A DNA stretch of 64,000 bases from Ligula intestinalis (lineage: Eukaryota; Platyhelminthes; Cestoda; Diphyllobothriidea; Diphyllobothriidae): assembly GCA_036362985.1 (NCBI GenBank), contig JAYGXS010000004.1:36495034-36559033 (forward strand), in the 5' to 3' direction. A model generated the notes under the pieces. That model was given only the letters and a program-made list of their open reading frames with translations, ran no database searches and had not been told where the DNA came from. Below are positions 52,561 through 64,000 of this stretch, piece after piece. The first letter of the stretch is position 1, and every line of letters starts with the position of its first letter. Both the position numbers and the translations under genes were made by a program.

Positions 52561-54060
52561 TTTTAATTCCCATACTTGTGTTTGATGTTTCTAATTCTAG
52601 TGATTAGCCCACACAGCAATATATCACGACCTTCCCATTTTATAATAATATGTTTATTATGCCAGTTTACAGGCAATTTTAAAGAGTTGGTAATGCACCT
52701 CTTGGGCGCCTTCCAAAACTTCGAAGACCGGAAAAAACCTAAAAAAAAACTACCTATGTTGCAGCCAGTATTGGTTTTGTTTCAGGTTTTGTGTTTTGTC
52801 AATACTGGTCGAGATAGAGAGTTTGTTTCAAGTGCATTGATTTTTTCTGTACGAATACGACTTGTTGTATTCTCTCGTTATTGATGTTATGCAGTGGCTG
52901 GTTGCAGCTGATGAGCAGTCGCAAAATTTTTGATCCAATAAATTTTGCATTATTTGGTTACTTTGAATGCTTCCAATTTCTGAAACAGTTAATTGTTGGA
53001 GTATTCACCATAGAGATGGCACGTGTATTAGCTAAGAGTCGACACATTTGCTTCGCCGTGCTTGTGGCACTGGGTAAGTTGGCTTCAACAGCTTCCCCTA
53101 GTGTGGTTCCCAGAACGAACTATGTTGCAGGTGTGCTAGAATGGAACTGGGAGTTTGACTGCGATGGTTCTTCCTGAATGCAACCCTTATGGCAAGCTCA
53201 TTTATGTGAGACCTGAGTTGCCCTCTGCGTAGGAATGGTAAATGCGGTGGGAACCATCCCGTGAGCAACACGCGTAGGAAGGCTGTTTAACTTTGTCAAC
53301 TGACAGTTCGACCGTCGCCTCCCGCGATGTCCACCGTATGCGCCACAACATAGTGGCTCAGGAACAGTGACTTGCATGAGGATAAGTTTCAAGTATTAGT
53401 AGACAAAGATCAGGCGCAGCTGGCTGGTGCGGCGTGGGCCTGCACCTACGCGTGCCGCCACACCGCCCCACCCCCCATGTGCGGTATATTCTATGGGAGC
53501 GAAACCTGAATAACACCTGACGTACCTTGATCTAGCCTAGTGCTAGTCTAAGGCATCTAACACGCGGTCCATTTATGGGACACACTTTATCAACCACTGC
53601 GGTCGAGCTCACTTTCGGTCACTTGGACACCAGCTTCTTATTGGAGCAAGTTGGGTGAAAGAAGGATGGATGCGGTAGCTGTAGTGTAAGTTTGCTCCCA
53701 CTCCGAGGGACGTAAGGTGGATGTCTTCTTTCACAGTGGGCTCCTAACATTCCCAATGCTCTTTCCAGTATATGCTCCAGTTTTCATTGTTGAGTCAGAT
53801 TTTAGGAAAATACCGACCGAAGTTTCGATTCACTCTTAAAAAATTGAAATTTATTGCTATTTTGGCAGCGTTTTATACAAAATCGTACATGCATATTAAC
53901 TGATGTGACCTATTTCCTAGTTCTCCTATAATATATTTTAGAGTACAATTCCTGAAGCAGCTAAATCACCAATAGCAAAGATGACACAAGAATAAATGCA
54001 GAAGCGCAGCTGGCATTGAAATGCTTTCGACCAATTTGTATTTTCCAATGTTCCCACCAA
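52561..54060. other. Intergenic, no gene recognised
   Basis: It contains the hammerhead relic at 52895-52952. The longest frames (52576-53177, + strand) show no known domain. Confidence 0.4.
52895..52952 (+). ncRNA. Decayed hammerhead, palindrome family
   Basis: CTGATGA at 52908, stem II GC/GC with loop AGTC, then AAAA in place of GAAA, and a stem III-like tttttgatccaataaa followed by ttttgcatt. The flank matches the repeat at 32736-32798. The lost G predicts no activity. Confidence 0.5.
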
Positions 54061-54084
54061 GACACCCAAAGTTCCTGGGGTCAG

Positions 54085-54480
54085 CGCCTGTTAACAGCAG
54101 CAGAAGCGACTGCTATCAGGTTGCGAACGTCGGTCTTGTGTGCAAAAAGAAACTGCAAGCTCCGCACCTGGTGTGGCTAACGATCGCTTAACTACATGCA
54201 CTTTTGCACACTCTTCCCCCTGCTCTGTACCGGCTCCAGCAGACTCTCACCACCGCGAAACTAGCCGTTGCTTATCTACTCCCCCTCCTATTCCCACGAC
54301 TCACTTGCATGAAAGGGCGAAAATTAAGGACCGCATGTTTTAACTTGTACCCCGTTATCATATAAAGGTGCCGGTCCGGTGAGAATTTATCGAAGGCATG
54401 CGTACGCTTGCCAACTGTTCTTCTGAATTCTTTGATGGGAATATTTGCAACTTGAAAAGAGTAAATTGGTTAAATTTTCT
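54085..54480 (+). repeat. Unclassified dispersed repeat, copy 2
   Basis: It aligns with 57820-58185 in the same orientation: cagaagcgactgctatcag, ttgtgtgcaaaa, gcaagctccgcacctgg, catgcacttttgc, gaccgcatg, then cttctgaattctttgatggg and tttgcaactt. It is non-coding. Confidence 0.7.
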
Positions 54481-57419
54481 TGCATGAGTTCAAGCTCGTT
54501 CATCAGTTTTGCCAAATGGCCACCAATATCAACAGAAGATAGAGAGAAGGGTTAACGAGTGATCGAATTGCACAGCGGTTTTTAAAATTTTGTGGTGTTA
54601 ATGAGAGCATTGAAGATGAAGATGTTTATGGTTAAGCACTCTCGACAATGAATTTTGCAAACATTTTTTGAAGAAAATGCACGCCATTTTCCGAAGCACT
54701 GAATGTCCCTACTTTTTATCAGTACCTGACTATTTTATACAAATAAGTAAGATGAAAAACTCGATAAATGGATCCCACATGCGCTCAAGGAAAATCAGAA
54801 TTCGGGCCTTAGACTTGTGCCCTCTGTGAAACTCTAAAGAGCTCTCTTTTGATCATAAAGTTAACTGTGACGAAATGCTTATCCTATATAATAACCGTAA
54901 GCGATCAAACCCCTACCTAGTCGTGATTAAGCACCCAAACATTTCCTGAAATCGAAGTTCTATCAGCAGGAGCTTATGGTGACAGTCTAGTGGTTCCAAA
55001 TTTGTTGGAGGTCATAAGACAGCAGAGGTTTATTGCAAACGACTTGAAGTAGTCCATATTCGCTTCGGAAAAATGAGACCTGCAGCAGAGACTCAGGCTG
55101 GCTCACTTATGCTCCACAGCCGCATACTGCCAGGATGACACTGCAGAAACGCAATGATTTGGGATACGAGACTTTACCACATTCTCCAAATTCTCTCTAT
55201 CGTTCGCCCACTGGCTATCGTGTTCTAAACATCTCCAGAAATTTGAAGCCACAAAACTTTCAAGAATAAAACTGGTGTGGAATCTACATTTAAGGACCTT
55301 TTAGTTTGAAAGAAAGTTGATTTTTATTGACAGGACATAAATGGTCTTTTTCACCGATGGCAAAGATAAAAAGATGCTCAGGGACCATACTTCGACTAAT
55401 TTTAAAGAACGTAGTGTGACAAAGTTGAAGATTAAATGTTTGCTTTTGATATCGATTATTATTTCCAGAAAAAGCTAAAACTACCTTAGTAAGTAGTTTG
55501 TAAACTTTAGCTGCATTTTTTGGAATGAAACCTTTCAGATTCTATCCAAAAAAATATTTGAATATTTAGAGCTTTAGGTGAACATTCATGCATTGCAAAC
55601 ATACATCGACAGAGCTTGACCTTCAAGCACCTAGAAAGCAGGAGATGGCGAGAAAGAGGAAGAGGGAGAGAGTGTGTGTTGGTTAACGATATAAACGACC
55701 ACGGAATATGTCGGTGTCTGTTTCCATTTATTGCGTTATTCACACGAACTTCTGGATAGCAAACTGAGTGGCCTAGAGGCATGGTCTAACGTGGGCATGT
55801 AAAACATGTTTGTGCTTGAATTAATTGGATGTAAATCCCATCTTTTTGGCAAAATCTGCTGGGATCACTTTGAACAACTGAATGAAGACAAGCCACATTT
55901 AAGACTGTCTTGTGTCTAGGGTGTTGGTTACCACTGGCTGTCAAGTGCACGTGGAATCATTTAGTCCCTGTCGTAATCTTAACTACTATGACCGTCGTTT
56001 ATCAAAACCTCATAAGCTAACGTGAACTTTTCAAAAATGCAAGCTGTCTCGGACTGCGCGATTCTACACGTCCAATGTCCATGCGTCGTTTTCTAATTGG
56101 TTTAAATTTTTCCTTCGCGTCTGTGCTTTGCATCAGTAGAAGCCCCACTTTAGGTTGCAAATCGCTGTACACATAGTAATCACTGTGCTTGTCGCTCCAA
56201 AAATACAGGCTGCTCAGGTCATATTGATTTTCATTATCCACTCTGACCCCAGCAAAACGTGTTTATATCCTTGCCCGGCAAGGCAGGCTGCAGCTTGACC
56301 TGGAATTATGCAATCGCTGAGGAGGATGAAGTCTCGACCTGCAAAGACTTTACTGGCCTTCCCAAGGACGCAGATTGCCTCGTTAAATGATTGAGGAGAA
56401 AATTGCATTAGTAATTTAAACGAATGGTCGCCAGTTATGAAGCCGTTGTGCTCAGGCGCAAAGGAAGCCAGCAACAGCCAATCAGTCAGTCGTTTGGTGA
56501 GTTAACGTACGGTTGCTTGTTTGGCGCAATACAGGCAGACCAACTATTGGCTTGATTTAAGACTAGCATCCACTGCTTCAACTGATTTGTCCACGACCTC
56601 GTTTCCGCCATATCCGGCGAGCTCACATGATTTGACTTTGGACCATAAGAGCCCGAATAGTGAAAAAAACGGTAGTCTAATCCAGCGGCCAATTTCTACT
56701 TCCACAGTCTCGCCTATTCGCTTAGTGCTGTTGCACAGGCAAATTAGAAAAAGAATGTAATGGAAAGCCTCAAGGCGCGAGGACGAAAGGATTCCGTGAA
56801 CGGGACCTCCAAGTTCATTGCTTTTCTTTCATCCTTAGTAAGAGATTTAGGATAAAGGGCAGAAATTCAAAAAATCCCCATCCTGGGAGGTTCGGCTTAT
56901 ATTCTAGCCTCCAAAAATGCTTGACCGATGTCTGCTATGTTACACGATAAATGGGTAAGATTGATCGGATCAGTACCCGTATTCAGTATCCGTCACTGTA
57001 GGAGGCAATAGTTCAAGAAGTGTAGAGCTACCACCGCCGACCGTAAGACGTGGAGAGGCACCATTTGCACCGCCATCGGGATCGACTAGCTCGAGCACTA
57101 TCACAGCTGTACCAAGTTCAAGTAGTTTGCCTGCGGTTATGATTTCCTGTGTATTTTTCTCATTAGTACTCTAGGAACACTTACACTTAGCAGAAGTTGT
57201 GATTTACAATTTAAAAAGCTTGCTGTCTCCTGTCTGCGGCTATTTAAGTGACTGCTTTGAAATCGCGTCAGAATTAACTAGTTCCACCGGCTACTTTATA
57301 TCCCCGTTTCCAAATCGAATCGTGTCCCCCGTCCCTGTTAAATGTGCTGCAGAAGCTACCGAATGGGGATAATAAACTATAAACTAAAAAACACACAAGT
57401 CAATAGAACTGACCTCCTT
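54481..57419. other. Intergenic, AT-rich, no gene recognised
   Basis: The region 54490-55250 looks like an old broken coding insertion on the + strand, but I could not assign a family. Short frames on the minus strand at 56017-56692 match nothing I know. Confidence 0.35.
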
Positions 57420-58185
57420 CACAGGCCCCTTTCAACGCGATGCGGTAAGTAAACTCCTAAGAAGAGGCCTTGACCAAACTGCGTCATGAACCTTCATGGC
57501 AGCGAGATTTCTGATATTATACTCAACCAATTCAGTCTTGCACGAGGAAGATAAGGATAAGTTGCCAGCTCAGACCACCTCCGTGTGCATCTACTCATTT
57601 ACTTGCTTCTGTGGAGCAGGTTGTATTGGTCACACGAGTCGATAGCTATGCAAAATAATAAGACAATACCTCCCAGTATGACTGAGAAAAGATGAATTCA
57701 GCAGCATAAATGACGCCATTCTCACACATAGTGTTAATTCCGGATATAGTTTGGTCGACAAAGAAGCCTTTCGAGTGATTTATAAGGCCCTACCAAACTA
57801 ACCTAAGCCTCTGGGTCTGCGTATGTTAGCAACGATAGAAGCTATCATGTTAAGGAAGCTGATCTTGTGTACGCAAAATGGCCTCTTGCAAGCTCCACGC
57901 TTGGCATGGCCAAGGGTGACTTAACTGCATGCACTTTTCCGCGTTCTCACTTTGTCCACCCTCCTTCCTCTAGACTGGATCCACCAACCCCCTACCCGCA
58001 CATTCAACTTTCACGTATAGATCCCTCTCCTCCTACTCCCGCAATTCACATTAGTGACCGCATGCTCAACTTTCACCCCGTTCCCAGATGAAAGTATTGG
58101 CCCAATGCGAATTTATCAGAAGCTTGCCTAGGCTCGCTAACTGCCCTTCTGAATTCTCTGATGGAATTTTTGCAACTTTAAAATA
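57420..58185 (+). repeat. Unclassified dispersed repeat, copy 3 (longest)
   Basis: It contains both the 5' blocks shared with 11160-11800 and the 3' blocks shared with 54085-54480, so it shows that the other two are parts of one family of at least 750 bp. No inverted or direct terminal repeat was found. Confidence 0.65.
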
Positions 58186-59400
58186 TTTCACGAGCCAGGC
58201 TATCTATTTTATTTGTTTAATTTCGCGAGTAACCAACGTGGTAAGACCGGTGCTTGCCCACTGTCAGTTCATAGCGCAGAATACCTGACTGCAGTATTAA
58301 GCATATCTCATGCACCTAAATGATAGAAATTGAGACGATCAATTATGGGCAGCTAAATTGCTGTGCATTTTATTTATTTGCGTAATTTATTCCTGAAATT
58401 GTCCTTTTTGCTTGGATGGAGCAACGTGTAAGCAGGCGAGTTATTTTTTTATAGAATCAGACTTTCAGTCGGTTCTAAAAATATAGCTTTGAGAATATGT
58501 ATTCCCGACATTCGTTTCCCCTTCGCAAAGTGGTTATCTAAACCGCCATACTTGATACAACTCATGTTATTGAACGATATTTCCATGCAAAATTATTCAA
58601 TGACTTTTTCGGATTTTAATTAATTTGTGCTACTTTAATTAATCATCTTTACATGGCCATACTTTCTCTACATCTAAAACTTAAGGTTAATCAGTAATGA
58701 CGGTTGTCCACGTTTTAGAAATTGTCCGCTCTTTGAAAAAAATTGGTATTTGCAAGCAAAGTACTATTACCCCTCATTTTTATTTAACGGGTTAAATCCT
58801 CTTGAATTCTTTCTTTATAGTCAAACTTTAGTTTATTCGTTCGTCTCAGTTTACGAGCCGTTAGCAATTTATCGTAAAGTTCGGCAGCTTTCCGTTAGCT
58901 AGGCCACGTCCTGTGCGCTTGCTTTCTCTTGACAGAACGTAATTTTCTGCGCTTGTCCTAACCCGGTCTGTACGCGTGCTTTTTCGCGTACATTTCTCTC
59001 GCAAATAGTAACTGCCGTTTGCAAAAGACAAATAGTAGACATTCAGGCTCGGCTTACACTCCCTGCTAGCCTGAAACGTGCATAGATTTAAAGGAGCATC
59101 TATTAGAATCTAAAAATCTCCTACTTTGCTTATATTATAGGCTTAGAACATATTCTACACGACTTCATACGCAACTTCATACAAACCGTTTTAGACTATC
59201 GAACAAACTTATCGATGTTCTAGGCACTGCCCACTGTCTTGCTGAGGGAAATTTTCTGGCACCTGAAAATATTCTCATCGGAATTGGCAGCACAGTACTC
59301 CCTCAGAATATTTGTCTTCCGTTAAATTTCTCATCCTACAAACACAAACACACTCGCCAGGAGACATATATCTCCGATCACAACCGACAAAGCAGGGGAC
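58186..59400. other. Intergenic, AT-rich, nothing recognised
   Basis: No open frame of note, no clear repeat. Confidence 0.4.
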
Positions 59401-59640
59401 CCGTTGACTAAATGCACTGTCTCCAACACAATGACCGAAGGTCCCGGGTTCAAATCTCTGGGGTGCCAACCCTCGAGATTGAGTATGACTGGCTGATGAC
59501 AGCTAATAAGCCAGAAATGGCCATTACGGTCTCGCTTTGCTTTGTCAGATCCACTTCATCATATCAAATTAGACACAATATGATGGTTAAGATAGTCTGC
59601 GTTGCGAGCTCCTTGGCAAAGCGGACCTTAATTGTTCCTT
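59401..59640 (+). mobile_element. tRNA-derived SINE with hammerhead
   Basis: A B-box-like GGGTTCAAATC at 59447-59457 closes a tRNA-like head, and a hammerhead follows about 30 nt later (59488-59530). The order head then ribozyme is the same as in the SINE at 12612-12941. The A box is decayed and no target duplication was found. Confidence 0.65.
59488..59530 (+). ncRNA. Type I hammerhead ribozyme, near-intact
   Basis: Stem I ACTGG pairs with ACGGT apart from the innermost G-A pair. CTGATGA at 59493, stem II GCT/AGC with loop AATA, GAAA at 59514, stem III ATGG/CCAT, predicted cleavage after ATT. Loop II (AATA) and the stem II sequence match the hammerhead at 41640. Confidence 0.72.
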
Positions 59641-61959
59641 GACTAGGTAGGTGAAACACCTGCACGCATTCAACATATCTCCTTCCCCCGATTGTCCATC
59701 GTGTGCCATTGAGCCATTACTTCATGCCTTTACGGTTTTCGAAGTTTTCATTCCAAAGGTTGGCCAGTCCTAAGACTTATTCCGGTAAGCGACTCCTTCG
59801 TAGCTACGCCAGGTGCTTCTCAGCATTAAACACACAGAAACGGTATTAAAGAATTAGAGCATATGTCCTTAAAATGGGCAACATTACTATGCCGAAAAGT
59901 TGTGCATTTAATCTGCGAAAGATGCCTTCAAGTGGGATTCCGTATACGGGAAACGAGCTGCTGTGTAAGCTAGAAATTTCAGCTCAATAGGATTAACACT
60001 CGAAAGCTCGTAGTGACCACTATCAGTCCCTTAACGGTAGTTACCGTCTATCCTTACTGTAGCAGCCGACCCATTTTATTCGGAGTCCACACAGCTGAAG
60101 GTCACTCAACTTTGTAACAAGAATTCCAACTGCAAAACAATATTACCATATTCCTGATGCGGTGATGTGGGAACGCTCAATTGATCTCAGTTTGGGCATA
60201 TGCGCGTCCAGACAGTTACAGCCGTTCATGCCACGCTTCCACGACCAGCTCCCCGGCTAACACAGCAAATACCACTTCACCACATCACTCCTTTGGTCAA
60301 TAAAGCACACACCAGCCGGGTAAGCAGTCTCGATCTGGTTCTGACACTCATTTTAGGCACCTGACACCGGGCAGCGCCAGCACGGAATGCCACTGTAGAC
60401 AGCGCACACAATAAGCCCATCCTTCTGGCATTTGCCGCCTTCGCCTCGCAATCAAGACAGCCTGGTGCTTTTGGTGTGCCACTTACACCCTCCGCTTGAG
60501 CTGCTACAAGCTTAATAGGTCAATGGTAACCATCAGGTAAGGACTTCAGTTCTACTTGCCTTGACGTAGTGAGTTGGATGGGGATTGCCCCTGTCATCTG
60601 GGAGTACGCACTGCAGCGAGGCCTTTTCAATGCAAATTCAGCATAGGGGGCTGAGGTTTTAGCAATTTTACTACTTTCCGCGTTTTGCCGGTTTGCCACG
60701 TTAGGCTTGTATACTGTCCCGACTTTACCTGCCTCGAATGACCGAAATGTACTCACATGCTGATGTGGCTAAAGTAAAATGGTACTAGCAACTGCCACAG
60801 ACACCACAGTGTCCTTTTTAGCAGCGACAGCAGGAGCGTGTATTTATTCTGCGCAAAAATGTCTGCATTGATAATCAACGTGCAGAGGCGGGCCAAGCCC
60901 ACACACGTCCATTACTTAGGTCAAACTCTGCTTAGATCTCTAAACCAGCCACAGCGCATGACTCTCTGCTATGGTACTGGCTGAGCACGCGTGTGCGTTC
61001 GTGAGTGGCTGGAGAGGAAGATGCATCTTGACTGTACAGTGCGGACGCGCCTGAGCCTTAAATAGACATCGAACTCGCTGTGGCGAGCGCCTAAGTCGGA
61101 TGCTCATGGGAGCATCACTGAAAATAGTTCTAGAGCCATCTGCATGTATGACTCATATTGCATATATCTATCTGGCTTGTGTTCTTTGTTGATCTGCTCG
61201 ACATGTCATTCACGCCGTCAACCAAAGTTCGCACAAACGCACGCCACCAAATTGCAACTGACTATAAACGCAGTATAGGGTGTGATACCTGCTAGTCCGC
61301 ACTGATGGTTTCTGCCTTGAGAGTACGACCGTCAGTTTGAATTTGGTATACCGTAGGCTCTACAGCACGGTCGTGCAGGAACGGTGGTTTGCACGCGATT
61401 TAGTTGATAGCGCTAGTAGACTTGTGCTTCATTTAGCGCATTTATCACAAAGGAGTTAAGGCTAAGCCGGTTGAACCTTAACTACTGCGATCTTCCAGGC
61501 CCGCTTCCTTAGGAGGTAAGAGAAGCCTTGGAAAGCCAGGGAGTAGGAACAATATATTGTTTACAGAATGAGTTGAAGAATAGTTCATTGGAAGGTTGAC
61601 ACGGTCTGGCGTGGTGTTCAACCACGAGGAGCGAGAGAGCGCCGCAGCCTTGCGTCGGCCGTGCACCGGGGCGAAAGGCCGAGTGAGTTCCGCCTTGCTT
61701 GCTCGAAAGGCTTAGTGTGAAGATGCAGCCAACCAGGTGGACAGGCGGTCATCGATTGGCTGGCGCTTATGCAAGGCTTGCTGCGGCGAGAAGGAAGAAG
61801 CGTACGGCTTCTGACAGCGGTTGCCAAGTCCGCGGCGAAGAAAGGCAGGCCACGTGAGTCAACAGCGGCAGGCTCCCACACACTCTGTCCATCCCCAACT
61901 GGGCCCGGTGACAGTACCAAATCAATAAGTCCAGAGGGAGGAGAGCGGAGGGAACTGGG
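59641..61959. other. Intergenic, partly GC-rich, no gene recognised
   Basis: Positions 61618-61960 are GC-rich with long frames on both strands, but without a domain I recognise. Confidence 0.35.
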
Positions 61960-63165
61960 CCGTTCGGAGCCTCCCTAAGTGTAGCAGCACACCAGTTCGA
62001 ACTTCACGGAGCGGGAGTATCATAAATGCCGCATAAAGAAGCAGCCAATTCAGCTGGACTCTAAATCCACTAGTTGGTCATCCCACACAAACAGGCACTA
62101 AGATGACTGTGAGATCTGAGTTATCCCGTCTGTTGGAAACGTTTCAAGTTAGGACTTTTAGCGTATCATAATAATCTCGGGCGCAAATTGCACACGTAGT
62201 AGAGAAGCCACATGCAGAAGGAGCCGAGGAATACTTTTGCCAAGTGTGTGAGAGGTGCCAATTGCAGGCTTGCCTTGTGTGATGTAAGCGCTGGTGAGGA
62301 GAAATGCAGTAGTATAGTATGCCTGATGGTGTTTTACCGTGCGTATTCATGGAGGCGCCTGTGGCCTAATAGGTCCATGTGATGAGCGAACGTGTGTGGT
62401 TAGTGCGGCAGATTGAGGTGGGTGTGGTGGATAGATTTTGGTACTTTTGAAATTAGCTCACCAGGCTCTGTGCGATGGATTTGTAAGTGACCGATGACAC
62501 CTATTTTTGATTTGCATGTGCGGTGACAACTAGGGTAGCATACATTTAGGGCTGTTTACCGGTTGTGATGATGAGGCTGCCAGTAATGGCTGCGTTGTTG
62601 GAGGAGGAGAAGCAGAAGGAGTTGATTGGATTGGATATGGGAGGGTTGTCGGGTATGCAGAATGCGTCTGGCGTGTCTGGCTTTCGGGATGTACATTTGG
62701 CTCATGCGGTGTATGAATGTTCGTGGGCATTTCGGACAACGGGGAGAGGGGATTCGGCGAGTGTATGCCAAGGTTTTTGGGATTAGTCTGTCAGTCATAG
62801 TGTAATGGATTCGCGAGTGGCCGACCAGGCGATCGCCGGGCACGTCTGGATTGAGTCCCCACAATTGGTGGTCAGGGCAGTGATTGTCAGGGTACCGGTT
62901 GATGGGGCCTTGGAAATGAGTTCCACGATTGCGGTCGTCGCCGTTTTTATCTTCGCGAGAGTTTTGGCAGGGAGAATGAAGGTGGCGGTGATCAACGATG
63001 GCAACTGGCTTTCAGGAGTGTCATTACCGATTAGGGGTTTGGTCATCGCTGTGGATGCCGTGGGGTCTGAAGTTACTGTAGCAATTGATGTTGCCGGGTT
63101 GTTATTGTACTGCATCCGAAGACGTCTCAAGAGATCGATTCTCGCGTGGAATGTTTTTTAGTAGC
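61960..63165 (-). mobile_element. RTE-type LINE 3' tail with C2H2-like motifs, copy 2
   Basis: On the minus strand, near 63150, a decayed first finger reads FHARIDLLRRLRMQYNNNP. A Thr/Ala-rich linker follows, then GDRLVGHSRIHYTMTD and RCPKCPRTFIHRM near 62640-62830, in shifted frames. The 3' flank (61980-62400) matches the copy in clathrin intron 10. I recall this finger-linker-finger layout at the C-terminus of RTE LINE proteins in Spirometra-like tapeworms. No RT was seen in the rest of the window. Confidence 0.7.
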
Positions 63166-64000
63166 ATGGACACATTAGAAGCATTTAGGTGTTGGCATTC
63201 TTGCTCTGATGTGTTTTGAACATGTCAGGTGCACACGTGGCTTTTGCTGGGGCAATTTTCTTTGCTTCGCAGATGTATAGGAAGGCTTCACTTCTTGTAT
63301 GCACACTGCCTGGTTTCGGGCGAGATTCTACAAGGTGCCCATGTTGATTTTAAATTTATTCAGAAAATTCTTTTAGGTGTCCTTGTATGATCGTTTTTTG
63401 TCCTTCTTTTCAGGGTGCACCCACAACGACATCTCCGTAGAAGAGTCGTTCGGGTAATCACTTGTCACTTATCTCTATGAGGTTCTGAGGGTCGCTATCC
63501 ATTAAAAACTTTCGGGTCCGGGCTCCTGTGCTCCTATCTTGGTCTCAATATTGTCCAGAGACAGCTGCGATAGAACTGGTTGAGATTTCCTGGCGTAGTT
63601 AGGGTAAATGGCCAAGGTCTCCACTCTGTGTAGTAATGCCATCAAGAAATCGTCCTTGTACATCTTAAGTTGGGCGCTACGTTGAAGTCGATGACAACAC
63701 TACAGCTTGCAGCTGGCCAAAAGGCTTATTGGCGTTGGAGGTCAGGTTTGGAATATTGTCGGCGATCTGTTTTGCTTTGTGGGATACGAAGTAGTCTATC
63801 CAGTAATCTAAGATAGATGTATCCCAACAGTTACAAACTAGTAAATAAGAACAAAGACGTTGCCAACTAAACGCAGAGTGCTTATTGAGCGTCTTATTCA
63901 ACGTTGTGTCAAGGTACTTTCAACGGATATTGAACTGAGTAGAACAAAAAGCTGTTCAATGTCACTACAGCTGCATGCGAATGTGCTGTCTAGCTAGGCG
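63166..64000. other. Region upstream of the LINE tail, not assigned
   Basis: On the minus strand this should lead into the LINE ORF, but I recognise no reverse transcriptase block. Confidence 0.35.

Noticed and set aside
61618..61978. Overlapping 100- and 69-codon frames in GC-rich DNA
   Set aside because: Open only because of base composition; no motif and no paired copy.

Overview
The window looks like part of a flatworm genome, most likely a tapeworm; I infer the order Diphyllobothriidea. The reasons are intron-rich genes that mix tiny introns (32-42 nt) with kilobase introns, abundant Penelope-like retroelements (PLEs), hammerhead-ribozyme repeats, and RTE-type LINE tails that carry C2H2 zinc-finger-like motifs. 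The LINE-tail clue rests on memory of diphyllobothriid sequences and was not searched. All splice sites were placed by eye, from GT/AG signals, reading phase and family similarity.

Two host genes are present, both on the + strand. The first (26-5461) is the 3' part of PIGT, a subunit of the ER GPI-transamidase. Six exons join into about 547 codons; the N-terminus lies upstream of the window. The second (17098-46472) is a complete clathrin heavy chain gene. Nineteen coding exons sum to 5064 nt and encode 1687 residues, from MATALPIKFQEHLQ to a C-terminal tail with the QLMLT uncoating motif. All exon phases are consistent and no disabling change was seen. The genes are unrelated neighbours: one modifies proteins in the ER, the other coats transport vesicles.

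The rest is mobile and repetitive DNA. PIGT intron 5 holds a MITE with 30-bp perfect inverted repeats. The 5.5-17.1 kb region holds a decayed PLE, two copies of an element that can be read as LTR- or TIR-bounded (one split by a tRNA-derived SINE with a 10-bp target duplication), a perfect hairpin and a small fold-back element. Clathrin introns hold tRNA-like SINE heads, a LINE 3' tail, a 340-bp palindrome with a hammerhead in each arm, and, in the last 5.3-kb intron, two PLEs head to head, two further hammerheads and a 400-N assembly gap. Downstream of clathrin (46.5-64 kb) I see no host gene, only fragments of at least three PLEs, an RTE LINE, a SINE with a hammerhead, an unclassified repeat family and a second LINE zinc-finger tail.

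The most notable signal is the set of hammerhead self-cleaving ribozymes, at least six to eight copies in several architectures (SINE-linked, PLE-linked, palindromic). Two of them appear to have a complete core and all three helices.
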